NCBI RefSeq assembly: GCF_030056795.1
Contig: NZ_JASHKQ010000001.1
Coordinates: forward strand, 1,550,001-1,614,000
Direction: 5' to 3'
Source of the DNA: Rhodococcus sp. IEGM 1381
Lineage (GTDB): Bacteria > Actinomycetota > Actinomycetes > Mycobacteriales > Mycobacteriaceae
Length of the DNA: 64,000 nt
Made by a program: the position numbers and the translations under genes. Positions within the stretch are counted from its first letter, which is position 1. Each line of letters starts with the position of its first letter. A model generated the notes under the pieces. That model searched no databases. It had not been told where the DNA came from and saw nothing but the letters and a program-made list of their open reading frames with translations. Shown here in pieces: positions 49,808 to 58,451 of the stretch.

Positions 49808-51009
49808 GCGAGGCCGCCCAGGGGCCGTTGTCAGACCTCCGAGTAGTAGAGATGGGCCAACTTTTGGCCGGGCCGTTCTGCGGTCAACTTCTCGCCGATT
49901 TCGGAGCCGAGGTGATCAAGCTCGAACCGCCGGGTAAGGGCGACCCGATGCGGCAGTGGGGTCGGGAAAAGCCCCACGGCAAGTCGCTGTGGTGGCCGGT
50001 GGTGGCGAGAAACAAGAAGTCGGTCACCTGCAATCTTCGTACCGAAGAGGGACAAACGCTGGCGCGCAACATCATCGGCAAGTCGGACATCGTCGTCGAG
50101 AACTTCCGCCCCGGCACGCTCGAACGATGGGGGCTCGGGTACGAAGAACTGCGCACACTGGACCCACGCCTGATCATGGCCAGGGTGACGGGTTACGGCC
50201 AGGACGGACCTTATTCTCCCCGAGCCGGCTTCGGTTCGATCGGTGAGGCGATGGGCGGAATCAGATATGTGACAGGCAATCCGGATCTGCCGCCGTCGCG
50301 GGCCGGCATCTCGCTCGGCGACTCCCTGGCTGCTGTCTTCGCAACGATCGGTGTCCTCACTGCCGTTCATCATCGGGAGCGCACCGGACGTGGCCAACTG
50401 GTGGATTCGGCGATCTACGAGGCGGTGCTCGCGATGATGGAATCACTGCTCCCCGAATACGAGATCGGTGGATACCAGCGCGAGCGCACCGGGTCGGTGT
50501 TGCCGAACATCGCGCCGAGCAATGTCTACCCGACGAAGGGTGGGGAGATGATTCTGGTGGCAGCAAACCAGGATTCGGTGTACGCCCGCTTGGTCACCGC
50601 GATGGGCCGGGCCGATCTCGTATCCGATCCTCGTTATGTCGACCACGCCTCACGTGGGGTCAACATGGAAGAACTCGACGCCGTCATCGGATCGTGGACC
50701 GCAGAGCTCGGAACCGACGAGGTGCTCGACATCCTTCACGAGGCCGGTGTCCCTGCCGGCCGCATCTACACCGCTCGCGACATGTTCGACGATCCGCATT
50801 TCGCGGCCCGCGACGCCATCGTGCGTCTGGCCCATCCCGACTTCGGCGAGATTCCGATGGCGGGCGTCGTGCCCAAGCTCAGCGACAGTCCCGGAGCCGT
50901 CCGGCATGCAGGACCCGAACTCGGAGAACACAACTCGGATATCTACGGGTCGCTTCTCGGTCTTTCCGACTCCGAACAGGCCGCGCTCGCCGACCGCGGC
51001 ATCATCTGA
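49804..51009 (+). CDS. CaiB/BaiF family (class III) CoA-transferase
   Basis: 401 residues, the normal length. LRVVEMGQLLAGPFCGQLLA, DFGAEVIKLEPPGKGD and VENFRPGTLERWGLGYEEL are the family boxes, and Asp173 in SLGDSLAAVF is the catalytic residue that forms the aspartyl-CoA thioester. It moves CoA from a donor such as succinyl-CoA or acetyl-CoA to a carboxylic acid. It is translated together with the regulator (ATGA overlap). Together with the divergent HMG-CoA-lyase-like enzyme it could handle activation and cleavage of a branched diacid. The true substrate is inferred only. Confidence 0.88.
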   Translation: MSEAAQGPLSDLRVVEMGQLLAGPFCGQLLADFGAEVIKLEPPGKGDPMRQWGREKPHGKSLWWPVVARNKKSVTCNLRTEEGQTLARNIIGKSDIVVENFRPGTLERWGLGYEELRTLDPRLIMARVTGYGQDGPYSPRAGFGSIGEAMGGIRYVTGNPDLPPSRAGISLGDSLAAVFATIGVLTAVHHRERTGRGQLVDSAIYEAVLAMMESLLPEYEIGGYQRERTGSVLPNIAPSNVYPTKGGEMILVAANQDSVYARLVTAMGRADLVSDPRYVDHASRGVNMEELDAVIGSWTAELGTDEVLDILHEAGVPAGRIYTARDMFDDPHFAARDAIVRLAHPDFGEIPMAGVVPKLSDSPGAVRHAGPELGEHNSDIYGSLLGLSDSEQAALADRGII

Positions 51010-51060
51010 CCTCGGCCGCATCGCCCTCACTCATCGCACCGCACACCACGGGAGATCATC

Positions 51061-53154
51061 ATGCGCTATCGACTCGGCGTCGACGTCGGCGGAACATTCA
51101 CCGACGTCCTACTTCTCGAAGAAACGACCGGTACCACTTTCAGAGCCAAGACTCCGTCGACACCCGCCGATCAGTCCGTCGGCGTGCTGAACGGCATCGA
51201 CAAGGTGTGCTCGGAGGCCGGAATCGAACCGTCGGAGATCGATCAAGTCCTGCACGGCACGACGGTCGCGACCAACGCGATTCTGCAGGGCCGCGGAGCT
51301 CGCGTCGGGCTCGTCACCACGGACGGTTTTCGGCAGGTGCTGCAGATCGCCAGATCGTACGTACCGGGAGGGCTGGCGGGATGGATAATCTGGCCCAAGC
51401 CCGAACCGCTTGCAGCGCTGGAGAACACCGTCGAGGTCGTAGGTCGCCTGGCGGCGGACGGCAGCGAGGTGACGGCGCTCGACGAGAACCAGGCGCGAAC
51501 CCAATTGCGCCGACTCGCCGGTGCCGGCATCGAAGCGTTGACGATCTCGCTCATCAACTCGTATGCGAACGACACCCACGAGAAGCAGATTGCGCAGTGG
51601 GCTGCCGACGAACTTCCGGGCATCCCGATCTCCATCTCCAGTCAGGTCCTACCCGAGATGCGGGAATACGAGCGGACCCTGACCACGGTCGCCAACAGCT
51701 ACGTTCAACCCGAGGTCTCGCGCTACGTACGTAATCTGGACACATCGTTGCAGGACAGAGGAATCACGGCTCCGTTGTCCATACTGCGCAGCGACGGTGG
51801 ACTGGTGCAGTCGGCGAAGGCCTCGGAGTCACCGGTGTCGTTGCTGCTGTCCGGCCCGGCCGGCGGTGTCACCGGCGCGGTCTGGTTCGCCGAGCAGGCC
51901 GGATTCTCCGACTTCCTCACCTTCGACATGGGCGGAACCTCCACCGACGTGGCGCTCGTACTCGGTGGGCAGCCGCGCATCGGTCGCGAGACGAAGGTCG
52001 GTGACCTCGCGGTCCGCGCCACGAGCGTGGACGTGCGCACGGTCGGAGCCGGTGGCGGTTCCATTGCGCACGTGCCGGAGTTGACACGCGCTTTGAGGGT
52101 CGGGCCGCAGTCGGCCGGTGCCGATCCGGGGCCGGCAGCGTACGGGAAGGGCGGAACCGAACCGACGGTCACCGATGCGAACGTCGTCCTCGGCTACCTT
52201 CCTACCTCGCTGGCGGGCGGCGAGGTCGATCTCGACGCCGATGCGAGTCGCACCGCAGTGGCGAGAATCGCCGACGCCATCGGCCTTGCCAGTCCGGAGG
52301 AAGCCGCATCCGGGATCGTCGACATCGTCAACGAGAACATGTTCGGCGCACTGAGATTGGTGAGCGTGCAGCAGGGCTACGACCCTCGCGATTTCGCACT
52401 CGTCTCGTTCGGTGGTGCCGGTCCCCTGCACGCCAACGCTCTGGGTCGCCTCACCGGGGCGTGGCCGGTGATCGTGCCCCCGTCTCCCGGTGTGCTCTGC
52501 GCCTACGGCGACGCCACGACGTGTCTGCGTGACGAAGCCGCGCGCACCATGGTTCGTGCCTTCTCCGACATCGACGACGGTGAGTTACGCACAGCGATAG
52601 CCGAGTTGGCCGAATCCGCGGCCGAGAGGCTGTCGTCCGAGGGTGTGGCGAAAGATCAGCAGACTGCGAAATACCAAGTCGACCTGCGCTATCAGGGCCA
52701 GGGTTTCGAGATTCCCGTCGACCTCGACGCCGCCGCCCTCGACTCCGGTGACCTGCTGTCCACGCTCGGCTCTGCCTTCGATGCCGAACATCAGCGACTG
52801 TTCTCGTTCCTGCTCAAGAACGAACGCGAGGTCATCAACCTCCGAGTGACCGTCAGTGGGCCGCGCCCCGAGGTGGCGTTCCAGCCGCTGGAGGAGGGCA
52901 CCCCCGATGCGTCGGCGGCGCTGGTCTCCACGAACGACGTGTGGATGGACGGCCGGTATTCGAAAGCCGGTATCTACGATCGCTCGAAACTGTTGGCGGG
53001 CAACGTCATCACGGGCCCGGCGGTCATCACCGAGATGGACTCCACCACGCTCGTGCTGTCCGGTCATACAGCGACGGTTCACCCGAGTGCCTGCCTTCTC
53101 ATTGCCCCCGTCGGCGCCGACGACACTCACCGCACTCGACTCCAGGAGAACTGA
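51061..53154 (+). CDS. Hydantoinase/oxoprolinase subunit A (HyuA-like)
   Basis: 697 residues. It opens with LGVDVGGTFTDVLLLEE, the actin-like ATPase loop, continues with HGTTVATNAILQGRGARVGL and contains the GPAGGVTGAVWF and FDMGGTSTDVAL boxes of the hydantoinase A domain. The C-terminal 150 residues are the Hydantoinase_C part (RYQGQGFEIPVDLD). It forms an ATP-dependent amidohydrolase or carboxylase with HyuB. Known relatives hydrolyse N-methylhydantoin or 5-oxoproline, or carboxylate ketones. Its neighbour is an N-carbamoylsarcosine-amidase-like gene, which favours ring opening of a hydantoin. Confidence 0.87.
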   Translation: MRYRLGVDVGGTFTDVLLLEETTGTTFRAKTPSTPADQSVGVLNGIDKVCSEAGIEPSEIDQVLHGTTVATNAILQGRGARVGLVTTDGFRQVLQIARSYVPGGLAGWIIWPKPEPLAALENTVEVVGRLAADGSEVTALDENQARTQLRRLAGAGIEALTISLINSYANDTHEKQIAQWAADELPGIPISISSQVLPEMREYERTLTTVANSYVQPEVSRYVRNLDTSLQDRGITAPLSILRSDGGLVQSAKASESPVSLLLSGPAGGVTGAVWFAEQAGFSDFLTFDMGGTSTDVALVLGGQPRIGRETKVGDLAVRATSVDVRTVGAGGGSIAHVPELTRALRVGPQSAGADPGPAAYGKGGTEPTVTDANVVLGYLPTSLAGGEVDLDADASRTAVARIADAIGLASPEEAASGIVDIVNENMFGALRLVSVQQGYDPRDFALVSFGGAGPLHANALGRLTGAWPVIVPPSPGVLCAYGDATTCLRDEAARTMVRAFSDIDDGELRTAIAELAESAAERLSSEGVAKDQQTAKYQVDLRYQGQGFEIPVDLDAAALDSGDLLSTLGSAFDAEHQRLFSFLLKNEREVINLRVTVSGPRPEVAFQPLEEGTPDASAALVSTNDVWMDGRYSKAGIYDRSKLLAGNVITGPAVITEMDSTTLVLSGHTATVHPSACLLIAPVGADDTHRTRLQEN

Positions 53155-55043
53155 TGGCCACCATCATCGAGACCTCGAAGACTCCGTTCACCACGGTTCC
53201 GGTCGACCCGATCACGCTCGACATCATCGAGAACGCCCTGCGGAACGCACGTGCAGAAATGGATGAGGTGTTGTTCCGGACGGCCCTGTCACCGGGTATC
53301 CGTGAACAGCACGACGAATTCCCGCTCATTGCCGATCCGAGCGGCAAGATGGTGGTCGGTCAATTCGGTCTGTCCGTCCCCGATTTCCTCGACAACTTCT
53401 CCGGAACCGTCGGCGAGGGCGACATCCTGCTGACCTCCGACCCGTACGCCTGTGGGGCCGCGATCAGCCACGCCAACGACTGGCTCATCGTTCTCCCGAT
53501 CTTCCACAGCGGGAGGGTGGTCGGGTGGTCGTCGATGTTCGGCCACATGGCCGACGTCGGCGGCAAGACGCCGTCGTCGATGCCGACGGATGCGCACACC
53601 ATCTTCGAGGAAGGCGTGATCATCCCGCCGTTCAAGCTCTACAGCGCAGGAGAATTGAACGAGACCGCGTTGGACATCATTCTCAATCAGGTGCGCAAGC
53701 CCGACTGGAACCGAGCGGACCTCAACGGGCTCGTCGCGGCGTGCACCACCGCGTCGCGTCGCATCGTCGAACTGTGCGACCGATTCGGCGTGGACGTGTA
53801 TCTGTCGGCGCTCGATGCGTTGCTGGACAGAAACTATCAGGCCATGAAGGTGCTGCTCGCAATGTTGTTCGTCGACGGCGAGACCATCGAGTTCAGCGAT
53901 TTCATCTGCGACGACGGGTGTGGCTACGGTCCCTACGAACTCGCGATCACACTCACCCGGCACGGTGAGAAGATCCACCTCGATTTCAGCAAGGCCGCAC
54001 CGCAGGCCGTCGGGCCGATCAACTACTTCATCAACGAGAACCTCGTACGAATGTTCTTCGGTATCTACGTCATCACCGTTGCCGATCCGCAGATTCTCTG
54101 GAACGACGGCTTCTATCCGTTGATCGACGTGACCATCCCCGAGGACTCGTTCTGGAAACCGCGATATCCCGCTGCACTGAACGGACGAAATCACGGGATC
54201 GGCCGTGTCTTCGACCTTTTCGGCGGACTGTTGGGAAAGAACAATCCCGAGATTCTCAACGCCGCCGGCTTCTCGTCGTCGCCGCACTTCATGTACTCCG
54301 GTCACTACGACGGAGGTGCGCGGGACGGGGAGTGGTTCCAGCTCTACTCGATCGGTTTCGGCGGCATCCCCGGTCGACCGATGGGCGACGGCCCGGACGG
54401 TCACTCCCTGTGGCCGTCGTTCGTGAACATTCCGTGTGAATACCTCGAGTCGTACTACCCGCTGCGTATCGAGCGATGGGAGACGGTCACCGATACCGGC
54501 GGTGCCGGACTGCATCGTGGCGGCAACGGTGTCGACGTGGCGTACTACTTCGAGGAGCCCGGCACCATTGCCATCCACGACGACAGGTGGCTGACCTACC
54601 CGTGGGGAGTCAACGGCGGCAAACCCGGTGCGAGAGGGAAGAAGTGGATCGTTCGGGCATCGGGGGAGGTCGAGGTGTTGCCCAGCAAGATTCACGAGGT
54701 TCCGGTCGCGCGCGGTGACGTTCTGCACTTCGTCACGTGGGGTGGCGGAGGATGGGGTGATCCGCTGGCCCGGGATCCCGAGCTGATCGGTCTCGAGGTC
54801 CGCCGAGGTCTCGTCAGTACCGAAGGTGCCCGAGCCGGTTACGGAACGGTCTGCGACGGCGATGGTGTGGTGGATTCTGCTGCATCAGAGGCTCTTCGAC
54901 GGGAGATGGCGGAAGCGCGCGGTGAGATCGAGGTATTCGACAAGGGTCCGTCGATCGAGGTGATCCTCGAACGGTGCGAGGCCGAAACCGGACTGCCCGC
55001 GCCCCGTCCGCCGGTGAACGTCAGAAAGGCCGTGCGGGCGTGA
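53154..55043 (+). CDS. Hydantoinase/oxoprolinase subunit B (HyuB-like)
   Basis: 629 residues from ATG 53154, TGATG-overlapping the subunit A stop, with AGGAG upstream. It is a hydantoinase B fold: DPITLDIIENALRNARAEMD, the TALSPGIREQHDEFP segment, DILLTSDPYACGAAISHAND, VGWSSMFGHMADVGG and the late TVTDTGGAGLHRGGNG. It pairs with HyuA as the second half of the ATP-dependent enzyme. It overlaps the next gene by GTGA. It is of normal length, with no sign of decay. Confidence 0.87.
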   Translation: MATIIETSKTPFTTVPVDPITLDIIENALRNARAEMDEVLFRTALSPGIREQHDEFPLIADPSGKMVVGQFGLSVPDFLDNFSGTVGEGDILLTSDPYACGAAISHANDWLIVLPIFHSGRVVGWSSMFGHMADVGGKTPSSMPTDAHTIFEEGVIIPPFKLYSAGELNETALDIILNQVRKPDWNRADLNGLVAACTTASRRIVELCDRFGVDVYLSALDALLDRNYQAMKVLLAMLFVDGETIEFSDFICDDGCGYGPYELAITLTRHGEKIHLDFSKAAPQAVGPINYFINENLVRMFFGIYVITVADPQILWNDGFYPLIDVTIPEDSFWKPRYPAALNGRNHGIGRVFDLFGGLLGKNNPEILNAAGFSSSPHFMYSGHYDGGARDGEWFQLYSIGFGGIPGRPMGDGPDGHSLWPSFVNIPCEYLESYYPLRIERWETVTDTGGAGLHRGGNGVDVAYYFEEPGTIAIHDDRWLTYPWGVNGGKPGARGKKWIVRASGEVEVLPSKIHEVPVARGDVLHFVTWGGGGWGDPLARDPELIGLEVRRGLVSTEGARAGYGTVCDGDGVVDSAASEALRREMAEARGEIEVFDKGPSIEVILERCEAETGLPAPRPPVNVRKAVRA

Positions 55044-55669
55044 ACGAGACACTCGGCGCGTACCGGGAATCGGGGTTCGCCGGCGAGCTGGGCCCGGGAC
55101 GTAGCCCAGCGGTGCTGGTCGTCGACATCGTCGCGGCCTATCTGGTCGACGGGTCACCCATGCGCGCGCCGGTGGACGCTGCGGTACAGGCTGCCGCAGA
55201 GCTGGTTTCGGCCGCTAGAGCCGCTGGCATTCCCGTCGTGTTCACCAGGGTCAGCTATCAGCCCGGCGGCAGTGACGGCGGCCTGTTCATGTCCAAGATC
55301 CCGGCGTTGAAGATCTTCGAGGAAGGTTCGGAACTGGGCGATTTTCCGGCGGATCCTCGTCCGCTCGCGGGCGAGACGGTGGTGACCAAGCAGTACGCGA
55401 GCGCGTTCTTCGGCACCTCGCTGGCCGCCACCCTCACGGCGAGCGGCATCGACACGCTGTACATCTGTGGGCTGACCACCAGTGGGTGTATCCGAGCGAG
55501 TGCCACCGATGCGCTGCAACACGGGTTCCGCCCGCTGGTCGTCGCGGACGCGTGCGGTGATCGTGAGCCGGGCATGCACGAGTCGAACCTGCTCGACCTG
55601 CAGGCCAAGTACGCGGACGTTCTCGATCTTCGGACGGCACTGGATCAGTTGGTGACGCAGTCCGGTTGA
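55040..55669 (+). CDS. Isochorismatase-fold amidohydrolase (N-carbamoylsarcosine amidase-like)
   Basis: 209 residues from GTG 55040, overlapping the hyuB stop. The catalytic triad is Asp29 (LVVDI), Lys117 (VVTKQYASAFFGTSL) and Cys150 (GLTTSGCIRASA). The TKQYASAFFGTSLA and TSGCIRASA-TDALQHGF stretches match the N-carbamoylsarcosine amidase/maleamate amidase branch closely. It would hydrolyse an N-carbamoyl compound or an amide, releasing ammonia and CO2 or the acid. Directly after HyuA/HyuB this suggests sequential hydantoin ring-opening and decarbamoylation, as in creatinine breakdown via N-methylhydantoin. The enzyme is a little shorter than characterised ones (about 264). Confidence 0.84.
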   Translation: MNETLGAYRESGFAGELGPGRSPAVLVVDIVAAYLVDGSPMRAPVDAAVQAAAELVSAARAAGIPVVFTRVSYQPGGSDGGLFMSKIPALKIFEEGSELGDFPADPRPLAGETVVTKQYASAFFGTSLAATLTASGIDTLYICGLTTSGCIRASATDALQHGFRPLVVADACGDREPGMHESNLLDLQAKYADVLDLRTALDQLVTQSG

Positions 55670-55698
55670 GCCGCTCTGACGGACGATGCCATCAGAAA

Positions 55699-55754
55699 CG
55701 CCCCTCCTCGTAATCCACACCCGGTCCATAGGGCGTGGATTACGACGAGGGGCG
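55699..55754. repeat. Dispersed 24-8-24 hairpin repeat, copy 2
   Basis: Arms 55699-55722 and 55731-55754 pair over 24 nt with two mismatches, around an 8-nt loop. The arm CGCCCCTCCTCGTAATCCAC... is a variant of the element at 47224-47279. It lies between the convergent amidase-like and glycerate-kinase genes. The remainder of 55670-55850 shows nothing else I can name. Confidence 0.72.
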
Positions 55755-55850
55755 CGGATGACTCGGTGCACCTCGTCCTACAGGTCAGTTCGCTTCTTCG
55801 CCGATCCACTGGGCCAGCAGATGGTGGATGTAGGACTGCACGGCATCCTC

Positions 55851-56960
55851 CTATCCATCTGCCCCGGCCTTCTCGCCGGCGGCGTACCTGTCGCCGATCC
55901 GGGTGCCGACGATGCGCAACAGGCGCGCGGCGTCGCTCATGGCGGTCTCGATGTTCGGCTCCGCCGCCGCCAGTGAGTAGATGTCGGCGAGCCCTGCGCC
56001 GACGGCCTCCGCATCGCTGACTTCGCTTCTGCCCACCGCAGCAATTACTGGGATCCCGCGTTTGCGCGCCGCGCGGGCGACACCGATCGGGCCCTTCCCG
56101 TGCAAACTCTGAGCGTCGAGTGAGCCTTCGCCGACCACGACCAGATCCGCCTCTGCGAGTACGGTTTCGAAGCCGGTGAACTCGAGCATGAAGTCGATAC
56201 CAGGAACAAGTCGGGCGCCCAGTACGGCGGCCAGCCCGAAGGCGAGTCCGCCCGCAGCACCGGCACCGGGGAGGGATCTCGAATCGAGACCTGTTGCCCG
56301 CTCGACGCTGTCCGCCCAGCGCTCCAGCTGGGCGTCCAGGATGCCGATATCGGCGCCGGTCGCACCTTTCTGTGGTCCGTACACTGCGGCCGCACCGGAG
56401 GAGCCGGTCAAAGGATTGTCCACGTCGCAGACGACCACGATGTCCACCGTCGACAAGCGTGGATCGATGGCGTCGACGGCTGTGCTCTCATCGCCGACGT
56501 CGGCACCCAGCGCCCGTAACGCGCCGAGACCACCGTCCGTGGTTGCACTCCCGCCTACGCCCACAACGATTCGATGGGCCTTGCGGTCGAGAGCGTCGAG
56601 GATCATCTCACCGACTCCGAACGTCGTGCTCTCGACCGCAGAGTCCGATGTAGGCCCGCCGGGCACCAGCGCCAGCCCTGCGGCCGCCGACATTTCGAGC
56701 ACCGCACATCCACCGAGGAACGCGTACTCGGCCTCGACGATCAACCCCGTCGGCCCGCTCACCGAGCACCCGACCCTCTCCCAGCCTCGTGCGAGCATCA
56801 TCTGCACTGTTCCCTCGCCACCGTCGGCGATGGGGAACTCTACGACGTCCGCGTCTGGCAGGGCAGTTCTCAGACCCTGCGCCAGCGCGCCCGCTGCTTC
56901 TGCGGCGGTCAATGATCCCTTGAATTTGTCCGGCGCGACAACGATTCTCACTCCCGTCAC
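55851..56960 (-). CDS. Glycerate kinase
   Basis: 369 residues from GTG 56960, overlapping the upstream gene stop by 4 bp (GTGA). It is a GarK/GlxK-type family member (PF02595): VVAPDKFKGSLTAAEAAGAL, PIADGGEGT, VVGVGGSATTDGGLGALRALGA, NPLTGSSGAAAVYGPQKGA and the late VVVGEGSLDAQSLHGKGP. It phosphorylates D-glycerate with ATP. It is the last gene of the leftward operon behind the LacI gene, and may take glycerate arising from hydroxy-acid or tartronate metabolism. That it follows BKACE and a reductase is unusual. Confidence 0.88.
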   Translation of the reverse strand: MTGVRIVVAPDKFKGSLTAAEAAGALAQGLRTALPDADVVEFPIADGGEGTVQMMLARGWERVGCSVSGPTGLIVEAEYAFLGGCAVLEMSAAAGLALVPGGPTSDSAVESTTFGVGEMILDALDRKAHRIVVGVGGSATTDGGLGALRALGADVGDESTAVDAIDPRLSTVDIVVVCDVDNPLTGSSGAAAVYGPQKGATGADIGILDAQLERWADSVERATGLDSRSLPGAGAAGGLAFGLAAVLGARLVPGIDFMLEFTGFETVLAEADLVVVGEGSLDAQSLHGKGPIGVARAARKRGIPVIAAVGRSEVSDAEAVGAGLADIYSLAAAEPNIETAMSDAARLLRIVGTRIGDRYAAGEKAGADG

Positions 56961-57481
56961 GATGTTCCCCCCGCTGCATGGCCGTGCAGTCGGCGGAGTG
57001 AGACGTAGCGCTCGGCATTGGCGACGAACCCGTGCCGCTCGATGTCGCTGGTGTCTCGGCGGATCTTGCCAGGAATACCGGCCACCATGGAATTCGCTGG
57101 GACGATGGTGCCTTCGAGTACTACTGCACCGGCAGCAACCATCGACCCACGACCGATAACCGCTCCGTTGAGCACTACTGCGCCCATTCCGATCAGCACG
57201 TCGTCTTCGACGGTGCAACCGTGGAGCACCGCGCGGTGACCGATGGACACCCGCTGCCCGACGGTCACCGGGTAACCAGGGTCGGAGTGCACAACGCAAC
57301 AATCCTGGATGTTGCTGTCGGTTGAAATGACGATGGGGTCTCCGTCACCTCGTATGACGGTCCCGTACCAGACACCGACCCTGGGGCCGATCGTCACATC
57401 TCCGACCACGATTGCTGACGGCGCGACCCACGCATCGGAATCAATTGTCGTACGGAAGAATCCGGCTTGACGGTCGGTCAT
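56957..57481 (-). CDS. Gamma-carbonic anhydrase family protein
   Basis: 174 residues of left-handed beta-helix: repeated hexapeptides such as VVGDVTIGPRVGVWYG and VLIGMGAVVLNGAVIG. Three His in VVHSD and IGHRAVLHG line up with the zinc ligands of Cam. The C-terminal helix RYVSLRRLHGHA is normal. Many members are carbonic anhydrases or thioesterase/acyl-CoA binding proteins (PaaY/CaiE-like) found in CoA pathways; which applies here is unknown. It is coupled to the glycerate kinase start and follows BKACE by 6 bp. Confidence 0.8.
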   Translation of the reverse strand: MTDRQAGFFRTTIDSDAWVAPSAIVVGDVTIGPRVGVWYGTVIRGDGDPIVISTDSNIQDCCVVHSDPGYPVTVGQRVSIGHRAVLHGCTVEDDVLIGMGAVVLNGAVIGRGSMVAAGAVVLEGTIVPANSMVAGIPGKIRRDTSDIERHGFVANAERYVSLRRLHGHAAGGTS

Positions 57482-57487
57482 CAGCGG

Positions 57488-58414
57488 TCAGAAGCCGACA
57501 TGTTCGTTGCCCTTGAGGCCCAATCGGGTGCGTGCCTCTTCGGGGCTGGCGGGGGTTCGGTCGAACAGAGCCGCGAGTTCGACCGCCTTTGCCACGAGGT
57601 CTGCATTCGACTTCGCCACCTCGGTGCGTCGAACTCGCAGGTTGTCTTCGATACCCACTCGAATGTTGCCACCCAGCATCAAAGACAGTGCGGCAAGATT
57701 GAATTCGTTCGGGTAGCCGACTCCGGCTGCCGACCACGTGAACGAACCCTGGCCGAAGAGTCGCTCCGCGGTCCTCAGCATGTGGATGAGCTGATCGGGC
57801 TCGCCGCCGTTCGCCCCGAGTACCCCGAGGACGAACTGAATGTTGAACGGTGCTTCGAGGTGGCCGTCCTTGATCAGCTGCTGGAGGCTGAACAGCTGGC
57901 CCACGTCGTAGACCTCGATCTCCGGACGCGTGTTCGACTCCTTCATCAGCGCGGCCATGTACTCCATGTCTGCGAAGGTGTTCTTGAAGATGTAGTCCCG
58001 GGTTCCTTCGAGGTAGTCCCGCTCCCAATCCGCGAACGGAAGATCGCGTGCCGCGACAGGGAAGATGCCGAAGTTGAAGCTGCCGGCGTTGAACGTTCCC
58101 ATTTCCGGGCGAAATTTCAGCACGGACCCGCGCTCTTCGATCGTCATGCCGCGCCCTCCACCGGTCGTCGGCTGCAGAACCGCGTCGGTCTCCTTCTTCA
58201 GCTCGGTCAGCAGTCGATCGAACAGGTCCAGGTCTGCAACCGGCTTACCTGTCGCTTCCTCGCGGACGTGCAGGTGCAGGATCGAAGCACCCGCTTCGGC
58301 CGCTCGAACACCCTCGCGCACAATCTGATCCACGGTGATCGGAATTGCCGGGCTCTGCGCGGGCACGGTCATGCCGCCGGTCAGGGCACACGTGATGATG
58401 ACTCTGTCGTCCAT
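57488..58414 (-). CDS. Beta-keto acid cleavage enzyme (BKACE, DUF849)
   Basis: 308 residues. VIITCALTGGMTVPAQSPAI opens the TIM barrel. His47 and His49 in SILHLHVREEATG are the zinc ligands, and QPTTGGGRGM, RPEMGTFNAGSFNFG and FVLGVLGANGGEPDQL are family boxes. BKACE enzymes cleave a beta-keto acid with acetyl-CoA to acetoacetate and an acyl-CoA. It is co-transcribed with a 2-dehydropantoate-reductase-like gene and glycerate kinase, which might generate and process its keto acid. The particular keto acid is not identified. Confidence 0.86.
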   Translation of the reverse strand: MDDRVIITCALTGGMTVPAQSPAIPITVDQIVREGVRAAEAGASILHLHVREEATGKPVADLDLFDRLLTELKKETDAVLQPTTGGGRGMTIEERGSVLKFRPEMGTFNAGSFNFGIFPVAARDLPFADWERDYLEGTRDYIFKNTFADMEYMAALMKESNTRPEIEVYDVGQLFSLQQLIKDGHLEAPFNIQFVLGVLGANGGEPDQLIHMLRTAERLFGQGSFTWSAAGVGYPNEFNLAALSLMLGGNIRVGIEDNLRVRRTEVAKSNADLVAKAVELAALFDRTPASPEEARTRLGLKGNEHVGF

Positions 58415-58451
58415 GATGGATTCCTCCTGGTTGGTTTACGAGTGTTCAGGT

